Positions 46,000-57,384 of a stretch of 64,000 nt of DNA are shown here, in pieces. Where the stretch lies: positions 1 to 64,000 of the forward strand of contig WPIO01000123.1 in the NCBI GenBank assembly GCA_009760855.2, in the 5' to 3' direction. The position numbers and the translations under genes were made by a program. The DNA is from Cristatella mucedo. Taxonomy: Eukaryota; Bryozoa; Phylactolaemata; Cristatellidae. Every line of letters begins with the position of its first letter. Position 1 is the stretch's first letter. The notes beneath the pieces are model-generated. The model did not search any database. It saw only the letters and a program-made list of their open reading frames with translations, and was not told the DNA's origin.

Positions 46000-46565
46000 T
46001 CGCACCACTTCTCGCCCACCTGAGCTGGCTGAAAGTAAAGTAATGCATCGACTTCAAGGTTAATCACATGGTTTCAGGTTCCGTCATCCTTTCGCTTCAG
46101 TCTGCACTATGATATCTACTCCCTCCAAGGCAAAGCATCGTACCGTCCGCATTTCGGAATCTAGATTTTAAGCTTTACTTCGTAAAAATCTCAAATTGTT
46201 GGGACGTCTTTCCTTTAGTTCGTGTGCCAATAAAGCCTGAAACTCACACGTGACTTTCGTCAGATAACCTGACTTTGCTCAATTTAAAAATAACTATAAA
46301 CGCATCTCTTTATGAGATAATTTACCGGGTCATTGTGATTCGTTCTTTCTAAACCTATTCGTGCAGACACTGTGCATGTTGCCTCTAACCGTATTTGCAT
46401 GCTGACCCTGTGCATGTCACGCCTAACCATGGTATTCTTGTTTTTATTGAGCATGCTAACACTAATAATTCAATCGTGTTTCCTTGGCAGCAAATTTAAA
46501 GTGCCTGGAAAGAGATCAACTTCTCTGAGGTCGCTATATGAAATTTATTGTTATTAGTAGTAGTA
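46000..46565 (+). mobile_element. LINE-A C-terminal half, old
   Basis: ACATCGCACCACTTCTCGCCCACC, AATGCATCGACTTCAAGGTT and AAGCATCGTACCGTCCGCATTTCGGAATC, through to AAAGTGCCTGGAAAGAGATCAACTTCTCTGAGGTCGC and ATTATTAGTAG. Colinear with LINE-A but heavily mutated. Confidence 0.75.
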
Positions 46566-47320
46566 GCAGTAGTAGTAACTGGTGCGTTTTTATCTTCTTT
46601 CATCATCGCAAAAAGACGGGAGATGTCGAGACGTCAGTAGGTAAAGAGCCCCTGTCTTTTGAGCATTAGAAGTATAGAGCGTTAGCAAATTATTTGAGGT
46701 TATCTGAAGGCGAAGCCTGGACTGGAGTCGTTTTGATACATTTCGAGATCGTGGTGATGTCTCTCGCAACACAAAAGTTACAGATGAGTAATTAGCTAGC
46801 ATTTTCTTCCTGTACAACATATTGAAGGTGCCTAGAAAGAGGCCAAGTTCTTCAAGGTTGCCTTAATGTTATAATTTTTTTAATTATTTTCCTATGTCGT
46901 GAAAAAAGATAAAGTGAAAAGCATAACTGAGTTAGTTGGGCATTCGAGGAATTGAATGGCATGGCAGTAACAGCTCACTCGTGGTGGCTGTAAAGGATGT
47001 GCCTTATTCAGGAGCAGGAAATAGATGTCGGGAAGCTATGTAAACGTGTGGGCACTTTTTTTGCTGGAAAACCTTTGTAGGAATGCGGATAACTCCTTAG
47101 TTGTGAATCATTATCGAGGATATGTTGAAATAAGTGCTGTGACCTGCTAAAAATCATAGTGGAGCATAACAATGGCTTCTGCTCAGTCGCAAGTGAAATT
47201 TCATGAAAGCCACTCTTCTGTATACTGTCACCTTCTATTAAATACATCGTTTAGCTGAAGCAAATGCCAACCTCAAAACATGCGAAGGGACGTAACTTTC
47301 GTTCATATGCTGCAAAAGCG
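46566..47320. other. Mostly unassigned, faint LINE traces
   Basis: 46600-46870 has weak LINE-C-like resemblance (AAAGGTGCCTAGAAAGAGGCCAAGTTC). 47000-47250 has a short minus frame without known motif. Confidence 0.35.
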
Positions 47321-47324
47321 TTGT

Positions 47325-47545
47325 ACTCACTCCCACCTGACGTCACCACATCCCCTGCGACGACTACATTTTAAAAGATGCGTGAAAAACGTCTGTTTAT
47401 TACAGAATCGTGTAGCTTCCAGCGATTCGTCTTGTTTGAGCTTATGCAAGCTGACACTGTGAATGCCGCCACTAACTATACCTGCATGCTGACCCTGTGT
47501 CTGTCATTTCTAAAGCAACTCAATGACTTAATAATAAATAGTAAA
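47325..47545 (+). mobile_element. LINE-A 3' coding and untranslated fragment
   Basis: CTCACTCCCACCTGACGTCACC, CATTTTAAAAGATGCGTGAAAAACG and GCTGACACTGTGAATGCCGCCACTAACTATACC follow LINE-A order. No tail remains. Confidence 0.55.
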
Positions 47546-47554
47546 CAAATAATT

Positions 47555-47690
47555 CATTTACATAGCGCCCCAAGAGAACTTAATCTCTATTCAGGCGCTT
47601 CACATATGCCTCGGGGCTGGGGCCGACGACCTCAGTCAGACCTTGGTCCCCCGGGGCGAGCACCGTAACAGCTAGACCAATGGGTTTTGT
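47555..47690 (-). mobile_element. SINE-B, nearly complete
   Basis: GCGCCCCAAGAGAACTTAATCTCTATTCAGGCGC hairpin, CACATATGCCTCGGGGC, CGACGACCTCAGTCAGACC, CCGGGGCGAGCACCG, AGCTAGACCAATGG. This is the clearest SINE-B copy. Confidence 0.85.
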
Positions 47691-48450
47691 CAGTCAGTTT
47701 CAGGTTTCGTCCTTGTTTCGCTCCTGCCTACTTATCAGATCTATTTCTGATAGACGATCAGACTTCTGTAACTCACTGCTCGCTTGTCTACTCGCCTGTG
47801 CAATCAAGCAATTACAGCTGGTGCATACCTCTGCAATTAATGTTGTCTGCATCAAGCATCTCAGTTATCACATCTCACGAGAATCTTCTCCAAGACCTGC
47901 ATTAGCTCCCAGTCCCAGTGCAACTCAGCGACTTGACGGTTGTGTCAGTCAGTTTTAGGTTTCGTCCTTGTTTCGCTCCTGCCTACTAATCAGATCTACT
48001 CCCCCACCTGACAAAGCACTTACCGTCCGCATTGCGGAAGCTGGTTGTTTATCAATACCTCGTACCAACCTCAAATCCTTAGGAAACCGAACCATTAGTT
48101 CGTCAGCTCCCAAAGCCTGGAAAACACGTGCGACTTGCATCGCGACACCTATTGACTTGACCACGTTTAAAAAGAAGCTAAAAACGCATATATTTCTCTC
48201 AGCATTCAGTGGTTCCATCTGATTCAGTCTTGATGTGCTTATGCGAGCTGCCACTGTGCATGCTGCGACTAACCATACTTGCTTGCTGACCCTGTGCATG
48301 TTACCCTTTACCATCTTACTATTGTGGTTTGGTGAGCATGCTACAACTACCCATGCGATTGGACTTGCTTCGCAGCAAACGTAACTAGCCTGAAAATAAA
48401 TTGAGTTCTCCGAGGGCTCAAAGTCAAATGCATTATTATGATTACAAATT
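47687..48450 (+). mobile_element. LINE-A C-terminal half with an internal duplication
   Basis: SDFCNSLLACLLACAIKQLQ and NSLGNRTISSSAPKAW-type remains are recognisable. A segment of about 58 bases (GTCAGTCAGTTTxAGGTTTCGTCC...) occurs at 47687-47744, before the part it should follow, and again in its proper place at 47943-48001. Confidence 0.75.
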
Positions 48451-48454
48451 TTGG

Positions 48455-48705
48455 AGATTTGATTGCAATCATAATGTACTTGATACAGTGCCCTCAGAAA
48501 ACTCAATCTTTTTCTGGGTGTTGTACATTGGTTGCAAAGGAAGCACGATCGAATGGTAATCGGTAGCGTGCACCATAAACAACAAGAATAACGTGGTTGG
48601 GGTGACATGCATAGGGTCAGCATGCAAAGGAGGTTATTTGCAGCGTGCACAGTGTCAGCACTCATAAGCACATAAAGGTTGAATCACAGGGACCTACACC
48701 GCGTG
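48455..48705 (-). mobile_element. LINE-A 3' end, minus strand
   Basis: GTACTTGATACAGTGCCCTCAGAAAACTCAATCTTTTTCTGGGTG, GTAATCGGTAGCGTGCACC and CACAGTGTCAGCACTCATAAGCACAT. It faces the preceding plus-strand copy tail to tail. Confidence 0.7.
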
Positions 48706-49685
48706 AGTCCGTTGCTGAAAGCCGCCGAGGCTACACTGACTGAGGTACACGAAGCTTTCGTTCGTGTAATATGCACGGTCTTTGCGCATTTGTAAAGCTA
48801 CAGGCGAAGATAAATGACGTGACACTTTTAATCATCGTATCTATTTATCCAATTTATTTAAAATGTAATTAGCTCGTAAAAACCTTTTTCATTTTGTAAT
48901 AAAGCTACCGAATATTGAGGAAACGAGAGGCGGCCGCTGGCTTAGGGAATGCATTATTTGTGACTTATAAGCCACAATTGAGTCTACTTTATGAACGCAT
49001 CCGTTATGATTATCTTTCTACTAACTCCATTGCCGTATTTAGTGAGGGTTCATAATCTCTAGGCTTAGTGACATGAGGATATCGTCATTAGTAACTGCAT
49101 CAATTAACATTACTATTATTATTCGATGGATTACCGAACGCCATCCGTAGAATAGGTCGATCTGGTATGTGTTACGGCTTTTAATTTAAACAAGTGACCG
49201 CTGTAGACGTTGCATTCACAGCTTCGAGTAAATACATGTGCATGTTCGGCTGCTGTCACTGTGTCTCCTATCTTTGCAAAATCTTTGCGTACGTAAACCT
49301 CTTCGATGAATCTGAGGCAATAGAGTTGTTGGTAACCTCCCCCCCTGTAGTTTCGGAAACTGCTAGGGTTATGAGTTGTGAAAGACTTATCTTCACCAGT
49401 AGCTGAGCACCTGTGTGGTTAGACTGTCCTGACATTCAAAATTTCTACGACCGTAGGGCTTAATTGTAAGTCGTGGGATTCAGGGCACTGCCAACAATCT
49501 TCACACACGTCATGATGGTGCATCAATTTTCAAGTTGCAGAAGCTGGCAATATCGTAGCAGGTAAGGAAAATGTGCCTGCATAATTGATGCGATACCATT
49601 TTAGTGGAAACGCATTTCAAATGACGTAAGTTTCCTGCATTACGAAATGATTTTTAGAACCGGCAAGCCAATCTCGGTCCACCGA
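48706..49685. other. Unassigned sequence upstream of the discoidin gene
   Basis: AATAAA occurs near 48898 but no gene ending there was recognised. A 70-codon frame at 49194-49406 (rich in Cys at its start) has no known motif. Confidence 0.35.
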
Positions 49686-49689
49686 GTCG

Positions 49690-49696
49690 TATAAAA
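49690..49696 (+). promoter_or_regulatory. Candidate TATA box of the discoidin gene
   Basis: TATAAAA lies about 430 bases before the ATG. About 42 bases downstream is a near-consensus splice donor (CAG|GTAAGA at 49735-49743). An acceptor with a CTGAC branch-like motif and a pyrimidine run (TTTTATTCTTCAG, ending 50071) opens the coding exon. I infer a very short non-coding leader exon (about 49720-49737) spliced to 50072. No transcript evidence is available. Confidence 0.4.
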
Positions 49697-50117
49697 TGGC
49701 TGCTCAACTGCTTTAACTGCAACGTGCCACAATCCAGGTAAGACAGCTGAGGGCTTCAGGTTAGTGCAAGATCGCACTTCCTACAAGCGCCTGGTAAATA
49801 CTTGTTCTGTGTTTCTGAAAATTCTTTGCTACTAAAAAGAATTCTGCAACAAGAAAATAGCGAACTCACTTTGAATGCCTGGCGACCATTGAATTACAGC
49901 TACTTAACCTATCTGATACGCTAAGTCACTCCTGCTCTAGTGATATATTTTTGCAATTCAGCTTCCACTTCTGCGTTAAAGTCTTAATAATTTTAATTAA
50001 GATACTGTTTAAATAAGCATATCAAAGTAGTATTAAGTGAATTATGGTTACTGCTGACTTTTATTCTTCAGGCAAAGGTATTTGCGGAAAGAAGCTCGCG
50101 TTAGCCGACTGGCCATC

Positions 50118-53100
50118 ATGAAGTTTCCTCTGTTCACGGCGCTTCTCGTCGTATCAGCTTTCGCAGGAGAAAGCAAAGCGGTAACAATCAAATTGGTCGA
50201 TGGCAAAAATCCTCAGCATAAAATAATTAAACATAGAAGCTGCAATCAACCTCTAATAGGTAAGAAACGAATAAGTTTACGTGACGGCAAGCTAGAGCAT
50301 TGACTCAGCCGGTTGATCCAATTTTTTTCAGACGTAGTAATTCGAGTTTTAATAATATGCATGCAATGAAATCGAGCCTAGTAGTAACCTAATCGTGTGT
50401 AATGTTTCAGGAATTGGTGAAGTTAATTTTCAAGTTTTCTTGGAACATCTAAAAAAGTGGGAAACATAATGTTAACGGAACTTTGTTTTGTCACGACGTC
50501 GTTACTGTACATTTTTAAGAAGCAATCGGCTTATAAATATGAAAGATCACAAGAATTCGCTAATCTTTCAAGAATAACATTGAAATATGTACTGATAGAA
50601 GACAATGATAGAAATATCTGGTCCGTCTTAAATATATGTATATAATTAGACAAATCCATGACAGACAAACTAGTTTTGAATTTTGATAAAGCTTGTAGAC
50701 TTACGCATTAATTTTTGTTGAGGACTCTATCCGGCTGATTTCAGGTTTGTACGACGTATAGCTAATTTATTAGATGCAAAAAGGAGGTTGGTATGATTCC
50801 TGGCCTGGTGGATGAGTAGATATGACAGGTATTCGGGAGCGAAAACTGAAGGGACCTAGACGTGAAGTGACATAACCTTAAAGTCGATGCCTTGCTCGTC
50901 TTGGAGCCAGCGCAGGTGGGGAAGAAGTTGTATGATGCAGCCACTGCGACTCTCACGAACAGTCAATCGAACTAGCGGGATTCAGGTCCTCAAATGAATG
51001 AATTATAAAGTAAAACTTGCCGACGTTCGATCCCTCAGTTCATTAGCAGAAAATGCATCGGATTCACTATCGCCTTACTTCGCCACCAGCTCTAAAGCTT
51101 TTTATTTAGAGCGCGTACAGCTTCGGTAATGAAGCATCTGCTACCATAGGTTTTCGTCGTGCCAAAGAGGAGCATTGTTTTTTTGTTCCTTTGTATTTTT
51201 CGTGCTTAGCCGTCCTCGATCAATCGCAGCTAACAGCGGCCAGCGGTCCTATACACCGGTGGCCGTGAGTGGCGTAAGATTTCCATTTGCTAGCGTAGAC
51301 GTAGAGCGACAATCGTATTCTTTTGAATGGTCTTCCAAGTCTTTAATCGGAAAAGCTAGGAAAGGTAGTTTACTTCTTCGTTTGAGGTAGTAGCTGCTAA
51401 GCTCCTCAAAGCTGAAATTTCACACTTTTCCCTCTCTCTCTCTCTTATTATATTATATTATATTCTTATATTATTATTATATTATTGGCAAAATGTTATT
51501 AAGCTTTTCAGTTTGTGCCCTCTCTCTCTCTCTCTCTTATTATATTATATTATATTATTATATTATTATTATATTATTGGCAAAATGTTATTAAGCTTTT
51601 CAGTTTGTGCCCTCTCTCTCTCTTATTATATTATATTATATTATTATATTATTATTATATTATTGGCAAAATGGTATTTAGCTTTTCAGTTTGTGCTCTC
51701 TCTCTCTCTCTCTCCCTCTCTTATTATATTATATTATATTATTATATTATTATTATATTATTGGCAAAATGTTATTTAGTTTTTCAGTTTGTGCCCTCTC
51801 TCTCTCTCTCTCTTATTATATTATATTATTATATTATTATTATATTATTGGCAAAATGTTATTTAGTTTTTTCAGTTTGTGCTCTCTCTCTCTCTCTTAT
51901 TATATTATATTATATTATTATATTATTATTATATTATTGGCAAAATGTTATTTAGTTTTTCAGTTTGTGCCCTCTCTCTCTCTCTTATTATATTATATTA
52001 TATTATTATATTATTATTATATTATTGGCAAAATGTTATTTAGTTTTTTCAGTTTGTGCTCTCTCTCTCTCTCTCTCTCTTATTATATTATATTATATTA
52101 TTATATTATTATTATATTATTGGCAAAATGTTATTTAGTTTTTCAGTTTGTACCCTCTCTCTCTCTCTCTCTTATTATATTATATTATATTATATTATTA
52201 TATTATTATTATATTATTGGCAAAATGTTATTTAGTTTTTCAATTTGTGCCCTTTCTCTCGCTCTCTCTCTTATTATATTATATTATATTATTATATTAT
52301 TATTATATTATTGGCAAAATGTTATTTAGCTTTTCAGTTTGTGCTCTCTCTCTCTCTCTTATTATATTATATTATATTATTATATTATTATTATATTATT
52401 GGCAAAATGTTGTTTAGTTTTTTCAGTTTGTGCTCTCTCTCTCTCTCTCTCTCTTATTATATTATATTATATTATTATATTATTATTATATTATTGGCAA
52501 AATGTTATTTAGTTTTTCAGTTTGTACCCTCTCTCTCTCTCTCTCTTATTATATTATATTATATTATTATATTATTATTATATTATTGGCAAAATGTTAT
52601 TTAGTTTTTCAGTTTGTGCCCTCTCTCTCTCTCTCTTATTATATTATATTATATTATTATATTATTATTATATTATTGGCAAAATGTTATTTAGTTTTTC
52701 AGTTTGTGCCCTCTCTCTCTCTCTTATTATATTATATTATATTATTATATTATTATTATATTATTGGCAAAATGTTATTTAGTTTTTCAGTTTGTGCCCT
52801 CTCTCTCTCTCTCTCTCTTATTATATTATATTATATTATTATATTATTATTATATTATTGGCAAAATGTTATTTAGTTTTTCAGTTTGTGCCCTCTCTCT
52901 CTCTCTCTCTCTTATCATATTATATTATATTATTATATTATTATTATATTATTGGCAAAATGCTATTGTCAGAGCCATTCCAATGTTTAATTTGCACATC
53001 TGTCTTTATTTTTCCCTGAAAATACGTTACTTCCGTACGATCATATACGTAACTAGGCTTCCGTCTGTCTAGAAAGTTTACAGGTGAAACCAGAGGGTTA

Positions 53101-54215
53101 CCGGGTCGTTCGTCATGTCGTAATCTCACTCGTACATAATCACCCATTGCAGTTTTCTAAAGCCTCGCTTTATTGCAGTCGTTTCCCGTGCGGCTCAGTC
53201 CTAATTCAGCGTTTGATTCAGCTCAAAGTACGGCAGAGCTTAGTGTTCGTAATCCAAGGTCTGGTGTCATTCAAGTTCAGCTGTAATTGTTCATAATCCG
53301 AGGTCAGCTTTCACGCTCATTGTCCGTAACCGCCTGGCGTGACAGCTTAGACGTTTTAGCTGCACGAATTCAATCGCAGTATGGTAAGGGATTTACGCAA
53401 TATATTTGCATTTCAGCTCCACTGCCGGACAGTGCTTTTTCGGCGAATTCAGTTTGGCCCAATAACGAACATCATCTACCCCACAAACTGAAGATCTTCA
53501 ATGAAGGTTTGGACGGCTGGGCACCTGCTAAAGATCAGTACGCTACCTCCTACGTTCAAGTTAACTTTGGTGTCCCTCGGGAGGTGAGACTGCCAATAGT
53601 ATACTTATAGGGATTTCTTTTCAAGTGAACACATAGAGAGTTTAGGATTGATCATGGTGACCTTGATGACCTTGTAGATACGCAAGATTGCTACCCTCGG
53701 AAGGGTGTCGGATGAACAGTTTCTTACAAAATACAGGCTTTCCTTCAGTACGAATGGACTTGACTTTAAGAGCTACTCTCCTTTCGGAAAAAAACTGGTA
53801 AATAGATGCGGCTGTTCGATTCACTCATTGAGATCGTGCGAGTGTCAATTCTAGTAGAACCTATCTTTATGAGAAATGCTGAGTTTTCAATGCCAAAATT
53901 AGGCTTTCTCACGTGGCGAGAACTTGTAACACGAGCACGCAGTCAGAGCTCATTTCGAGTTTGGACCATTGCCTGAAATAATAGGGGAAACATTGAGCGT
54001 GTTTTATAGTGCCTTGTCATTGCTCACCTGCATCAGCTTGGCAGTGGCTAAGAAAACGTCTCCTTCTGTAGATACTAAAAGGAAACATAAACGCTTACAC
54101 GTGGAAGGAGAACGTACTGCCTCGACCGATACTTCGAGCTCGTGCTTTAAGAATTCATCCCTTGGGCATTTACAAATTTAATGTAGTGCTGAGAGCAGAA
54201 GCGTATGGCTGCTGA
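50118..54215 (+). CDS. Secreted single-domain F5/8 type C (discoidin) protein, 4 coding exons
   Basis: Coding exons are 50118-50259, 53417-53583, 53678-53797 and 54072-54215 (stop TGA 54213-54215), giving 190 residues. All junctions are GT/AG with matching phases (1, 0, 0). Residues 1-21 are a signal peptide (Lys2, then a hydrophobic run LFTALLVVSAFAG). The discoidin domain runs from Cys42 to Cys190, the usual disulphide-forming end cysteines. Family hallmarks read in order: PDSAFSANSVW, GWAP, YVQVNFG, KIATLGR, TKYRLSFSTNG, LPRPILRARALRIHP, and a terminal LRAEAYGC. Known discoidin domains bind carbohydrate, lipid or collagen outside the cell; this ligand is unknown. There is no membrane segment after the signal peptide, so I infer a secreted, lectin-like protein. 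The 3157-base intron 2 holds a LINE fragment and a large minisatellite. The gene structure is predicted by eye; domain identity is very likely. Confidence 0.88.
50740..50990 (-). mobile_element. LINE-A fragment in intron 2 of the discoidin gene
   Basis: TTTGTACGACGTATAGCTAATTTATTAGATGC, GAAGGGACCTAGACGTGAAG and CCTTAAAGTCGATGCC match the inverted C-terminal LINE-A region. It is heavily diverged. Confidence 0.65.
51430..52965 (+). repeat. 17-copy compound minisatellite in intron 2 of the discoidin gene
   Basis: Each unit of about 85-100 bases contains a (CT)n run, a TTA/TTATA-rich block, the anchor GGCAAAATGTTATTTAG and TTTTTCAGTTTGTGCC. The anchor GGCAAAATG occurs 17 times, from 51487 to about 52953. 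The anchor is nearly invariant (a few early units have ATTAAGC or GTATTTAGC), while the CT count varies and accounts for most of the length difference. The open frames on this stretch are translation artefacts of the repeat. Confidence 0.95.
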
Positions 54216-54262
54216 GTTCTTACACTTTGTGGTGTTGTTTCTTGTGCGCAAAGTCACGGTTG

Positions 54263-54268
54263 AATAAA
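54263..54268 (+). terminator. AATAAA polyadenylation signal of the discoidin gene
   Basis: A canonical AATAAA lies 48 bases after the stop codon of the discoidin gene and is followed by a T-rich stretch. It fits a short 3' untranslated region ending near 54285. Confidence 0.6.
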
Positions 54269-54289
54269 AACTTGTTTTCAAGCATCGCA

Positions 54290-55028
54290 TGAAGTATCAA
54301 GTCACTCAGGCTTGAAAGGTTTCATTCTAAAGAGCATTGGTGACTTTTTTTCACGAGTAACTATCGTGCGATTGATATAGACCACGTCTGCTAGACTTGT
54401 GAGCACGGCTACTAGATTCTCATCAGCGATGCTTAGAATTACGTCTCCGGTCCTGGCTTAGGAGTATGGTGCTGTATCTTTATTTGTCTAGTCTTGAGTT
54501 TTAGACCGATTTAGGCAATACGTGAGCGCCTGCTGCCATTACTAAATTAGGGGCTACGGCTTTCTACCAATCGTTTGAGCAGTACTTCTACTATACAGAT
54601 CTTTAAGGTAAGTTAAAAACCTATCAATTTTCCTAACCATGACGGCATTCGTCTCATGGGATTCAAAACATATTATGAGAACCACTCCCGCTCTGAGATC
54701 CAGTGGCTCGGCAGAAGAATTAGCTCAAATGACCGGCACTATTTACTGTCTAGAATCAACCATATACTGCCCCACAGTCCACCCGGGTGCTCACTCTGAT
54801 AGGCCCACGAGCTCGATTAATGCACAAGGCCCGTCTGACATTTGATTGGTTTATCCCTAAAATACCAGCTCTTAACGAGCTGATATAATCACTGAGGGCA
54901 AACTCCTGACTTAATAATTTTATTATTTTCCGCCCCCTGACCTCTATACCGACTGAAGCACACCGACATGCAACCGCATCTCACAGAGGTTCCTTCTAGC
55001 CCCGCCCCCTGTGCAACAGATAATCTAA
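54290..55028. other. Unassigned sequence downstream of the discoidin gene
   Basis: No exon or repeat family seen. The only longer frame (54639-54845) has no motif. Confidence 0.4.
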
Positions 55029-55029
55029 A

Positions 55030-55235
55030 CTACTCACTACCTCAACTGTTCTCCTAACTCGGCTATGCTTCCTACTTTCTCTTTGTTGCGTGAGACGAAG
55101 TCTGTTGGCTACCGAATGCGTACCGAAAGCCGCTTAGGCTGTGAGTGTGCTATACAAAACTCTCCTGCCTAACACCCACGAGGTCTTTATGACTTTGTGG
55201 AGTTACAGACGGAGATACATTACATTACATTACAT
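55030..55235 (+). mobile_element. LINE-B 3' end
   Basis: CTACCTCAACTGTTCTCCTAACTCGGCTATGC through TCTGTTGGCTACCGAATGCGTACCG to ATACATTACATTACATTACAT. The tail shows three ACATT units. Confidence 0.85.
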
Positions 55236-55317
55236 AAACTCAAGATGCGTGCGTAATTCATGTCTACTACAAAAACTTGGTGTCCATGGTGCCAGTTTCA
55301 CTCATAGATGTAATATT

Positions 55318-57180
55318 AACATTAACGGCAATCATATATTTGTATAGCACCCCAAAAGAGCTCATTCTCTTGCAAGGCACTCCAAGTACGGTGTAAAGAA
55401 CTCACAATAATAAAACTACCGCTGCAATAAGGCATCAGAGAACTCAGTTTCTTTCTAGGCACCTTAAAACTGGCTGCAAAGGAAGGAAGCTTGAATGGTT
55501 AGTGGTAGTATGCAGATTGATAACAAGCATAACATTATTAGAGGCGGCATGCACACGGTCAGAGTGGAAATTTAGTTATTGGCAGAACACAAACTGTCAG
55601 TTCTCATGAGCACACAGTATATTTAGTCGCATCATGTTAGCTAATTAATGATGCGATAAATAGATGCATTTTTAGGTTCTTTAAATGTGATCAAGTCATA
55701 AGATGTCGTGACGCAAGTCGGGAGTAAGTTCCAAGCATTTGAGGCATGCGAATTTCAGGCACGGTCTCCAAAGCTTTAGAGGTTGGTACGAAGTATATTT
55801 AAACCGTTGGATTCCAAAAAGTGATTGGTGCGATGCTTAGCCGGTTGAGGGAGTCGATATGATAGGTAGGCTTGAGCCAAAGAATAAAGGGACCTAAAAC
55901 TGAGTGACAGAACTTTAAAGTCGACGCTTTTCTTGACTTTTAACAAGTGCAGGTCAGCGAGAGGTGGTGTGATTTGGCAACTGCGACGGTCATGACAGAA
56001 AAGCCTTGCTGCAGAATTCAGCTCCAGCTGTAAGCGCCTGGGTGCACATGCCGGTAGACTAGCAATCATTGAGGTATGGAATTCGGGATGGGTTGTCACG
56101 AATGTACTGACAGATTCAGAGCGTGTATCCCTGTCTGAAAGGGCCTGAATTTTAGCAAGGCTGTGCAGCTAAAAGTAGGTAGACTTGACTGTGGAGCTGA
56201 TGTTGTCGTCTAAAGAAACGTCGGTTTGGTACAGAACAAGTAGATGTCGTGCAAAATCAACATATGCACGTAAAACAGGACATACCCTGGCATAGCCGAT
56301 TGAGGACGTTACCTTTACATTTTCACAATCTTACTTGGTTATTACTGGTAAGTTGTCTTTACGATCATTTAATTTCAGAAAGTTTGCAGTAATCCTTGTA
56401 TGGATGTCGAAAATACACGAAACGAGGGTGTTGGGAGAATTCTCCGTGCTAGAGGGCTGGGAGAGATTGAAGCAAAGGTACAACTGATTTTCATCGGCAT
56501 AGAATTTAAAAGCCTAGATTGTGCCCGGTAATCGCATCGGCAAGAACGAGAGTATTAACAGTGAAAAGTACTGGACCGAGCATAGAGCTCTGAGGTACCC
56601 CATACTTCAAAGGTTCCACGGATGATATGTGTCCTTTCAGATCAATACTAAACCATCTCCTAATAGTATAGGACCTGAACCGTTGAAGTGCCGAACCATT
56701 GATTATCAGGGGAAATGAGAGATGCTCAGTAAGGGCTCATTGACCAATAAAATCAAACGCTTCAGAAATATCGAGCAAAAAAAGCAGGGGTACTCTACTT
56801 CAGTCTGAATTGCTAAATTGTAAGTTTTATTTACGGGAAGCAATGCTGGCTCTGTGGAGTGATTGGCTCTGCTGCCAGACTGGAACTTACTACAAACATT
56901 GGTAGTTTCTACACATGACGTCAGCTTCACTGCCACGACTCGTTGCAATTTCTTTGGTCGGAACGGTAGAAGGGAGACTGGGCGGAAGTTGCTCAAGTTC
57001 TTATGGTTCCAGTGCTACTTTCTCGAATAGTCGTTTGACTAAAGCCGTGTTAAAAGGCACTGAGACATAACCTAAGGCCAATGACATATTTAAAATATTA
57101 TTTATGCATTCTAGCAGAAAATGTATATGCACCAATGAAGTGTGGAATTTTTTTCAACAACCTAATACCTAAAATACGAC
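55318..57180 (-). mobile_element. LINE-A RT to 3' end, minus strand
   Basis: On the minus strand from 57180 downward: NMSLALGYVSVPFNTALVKR, MSNFRPVSLLPFRPKKLQRV, CSKFQSGSRANHSTEPALLP (RT fingers), GVPQ-like motif B near 56600, FYADENQLYLCF (motif C, second Asp changed) near 56490, and RRLQLELNSAARLFCHDRRS near 56000, to the tail at 55415. A second tail fragment lies at 55318-55400. The second-longest LINE-A copy; several shifts make it inactive. Confidence 0.85.
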
Positions 57181-57195
57181 AGATTATTTAGCCTA

Positions 57196-57384
57196 GAGGT
57201 TTTAGGTAAGGTAGCGGAACAGTGAACTTTGTTTCCCTAGAGGTTCTACGGGGGTATAGAGGTTTTAGGTAAGGTAACGGAACAGTGAACTTTGTTTCCC
57301 TAGAGGTTCTACGGGGGTATAGAGGTTTTAGGTAAGGTAACGGAACAGTGAACTTTGTTTCCCTAGATGTTCTAAGGGGGGAAG
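57196..57384. repeat. Three tandem 63-base units
   Basis: GAGGTTTTAGGTAAGGTAAC + GGAACAGTGAACTTTGTTTC + CCTAGAGGTTCTACGGGGGT + ATA, starting at 57196, 57259 and 57322. The copies differ at few positions (the last has GATGTTCTAAGGGGG). The array ends where the next LINE-A begins. Confidence 0.95.

Noticed and set aside
51515-52876. Several overlapping frames of 90-210 codons (LLYYIILLYYYYIIGKM repeats)
   Set aside because: They are readings of the intronic minisatellite, occur in more than one frame and change frame with CT-length differences.
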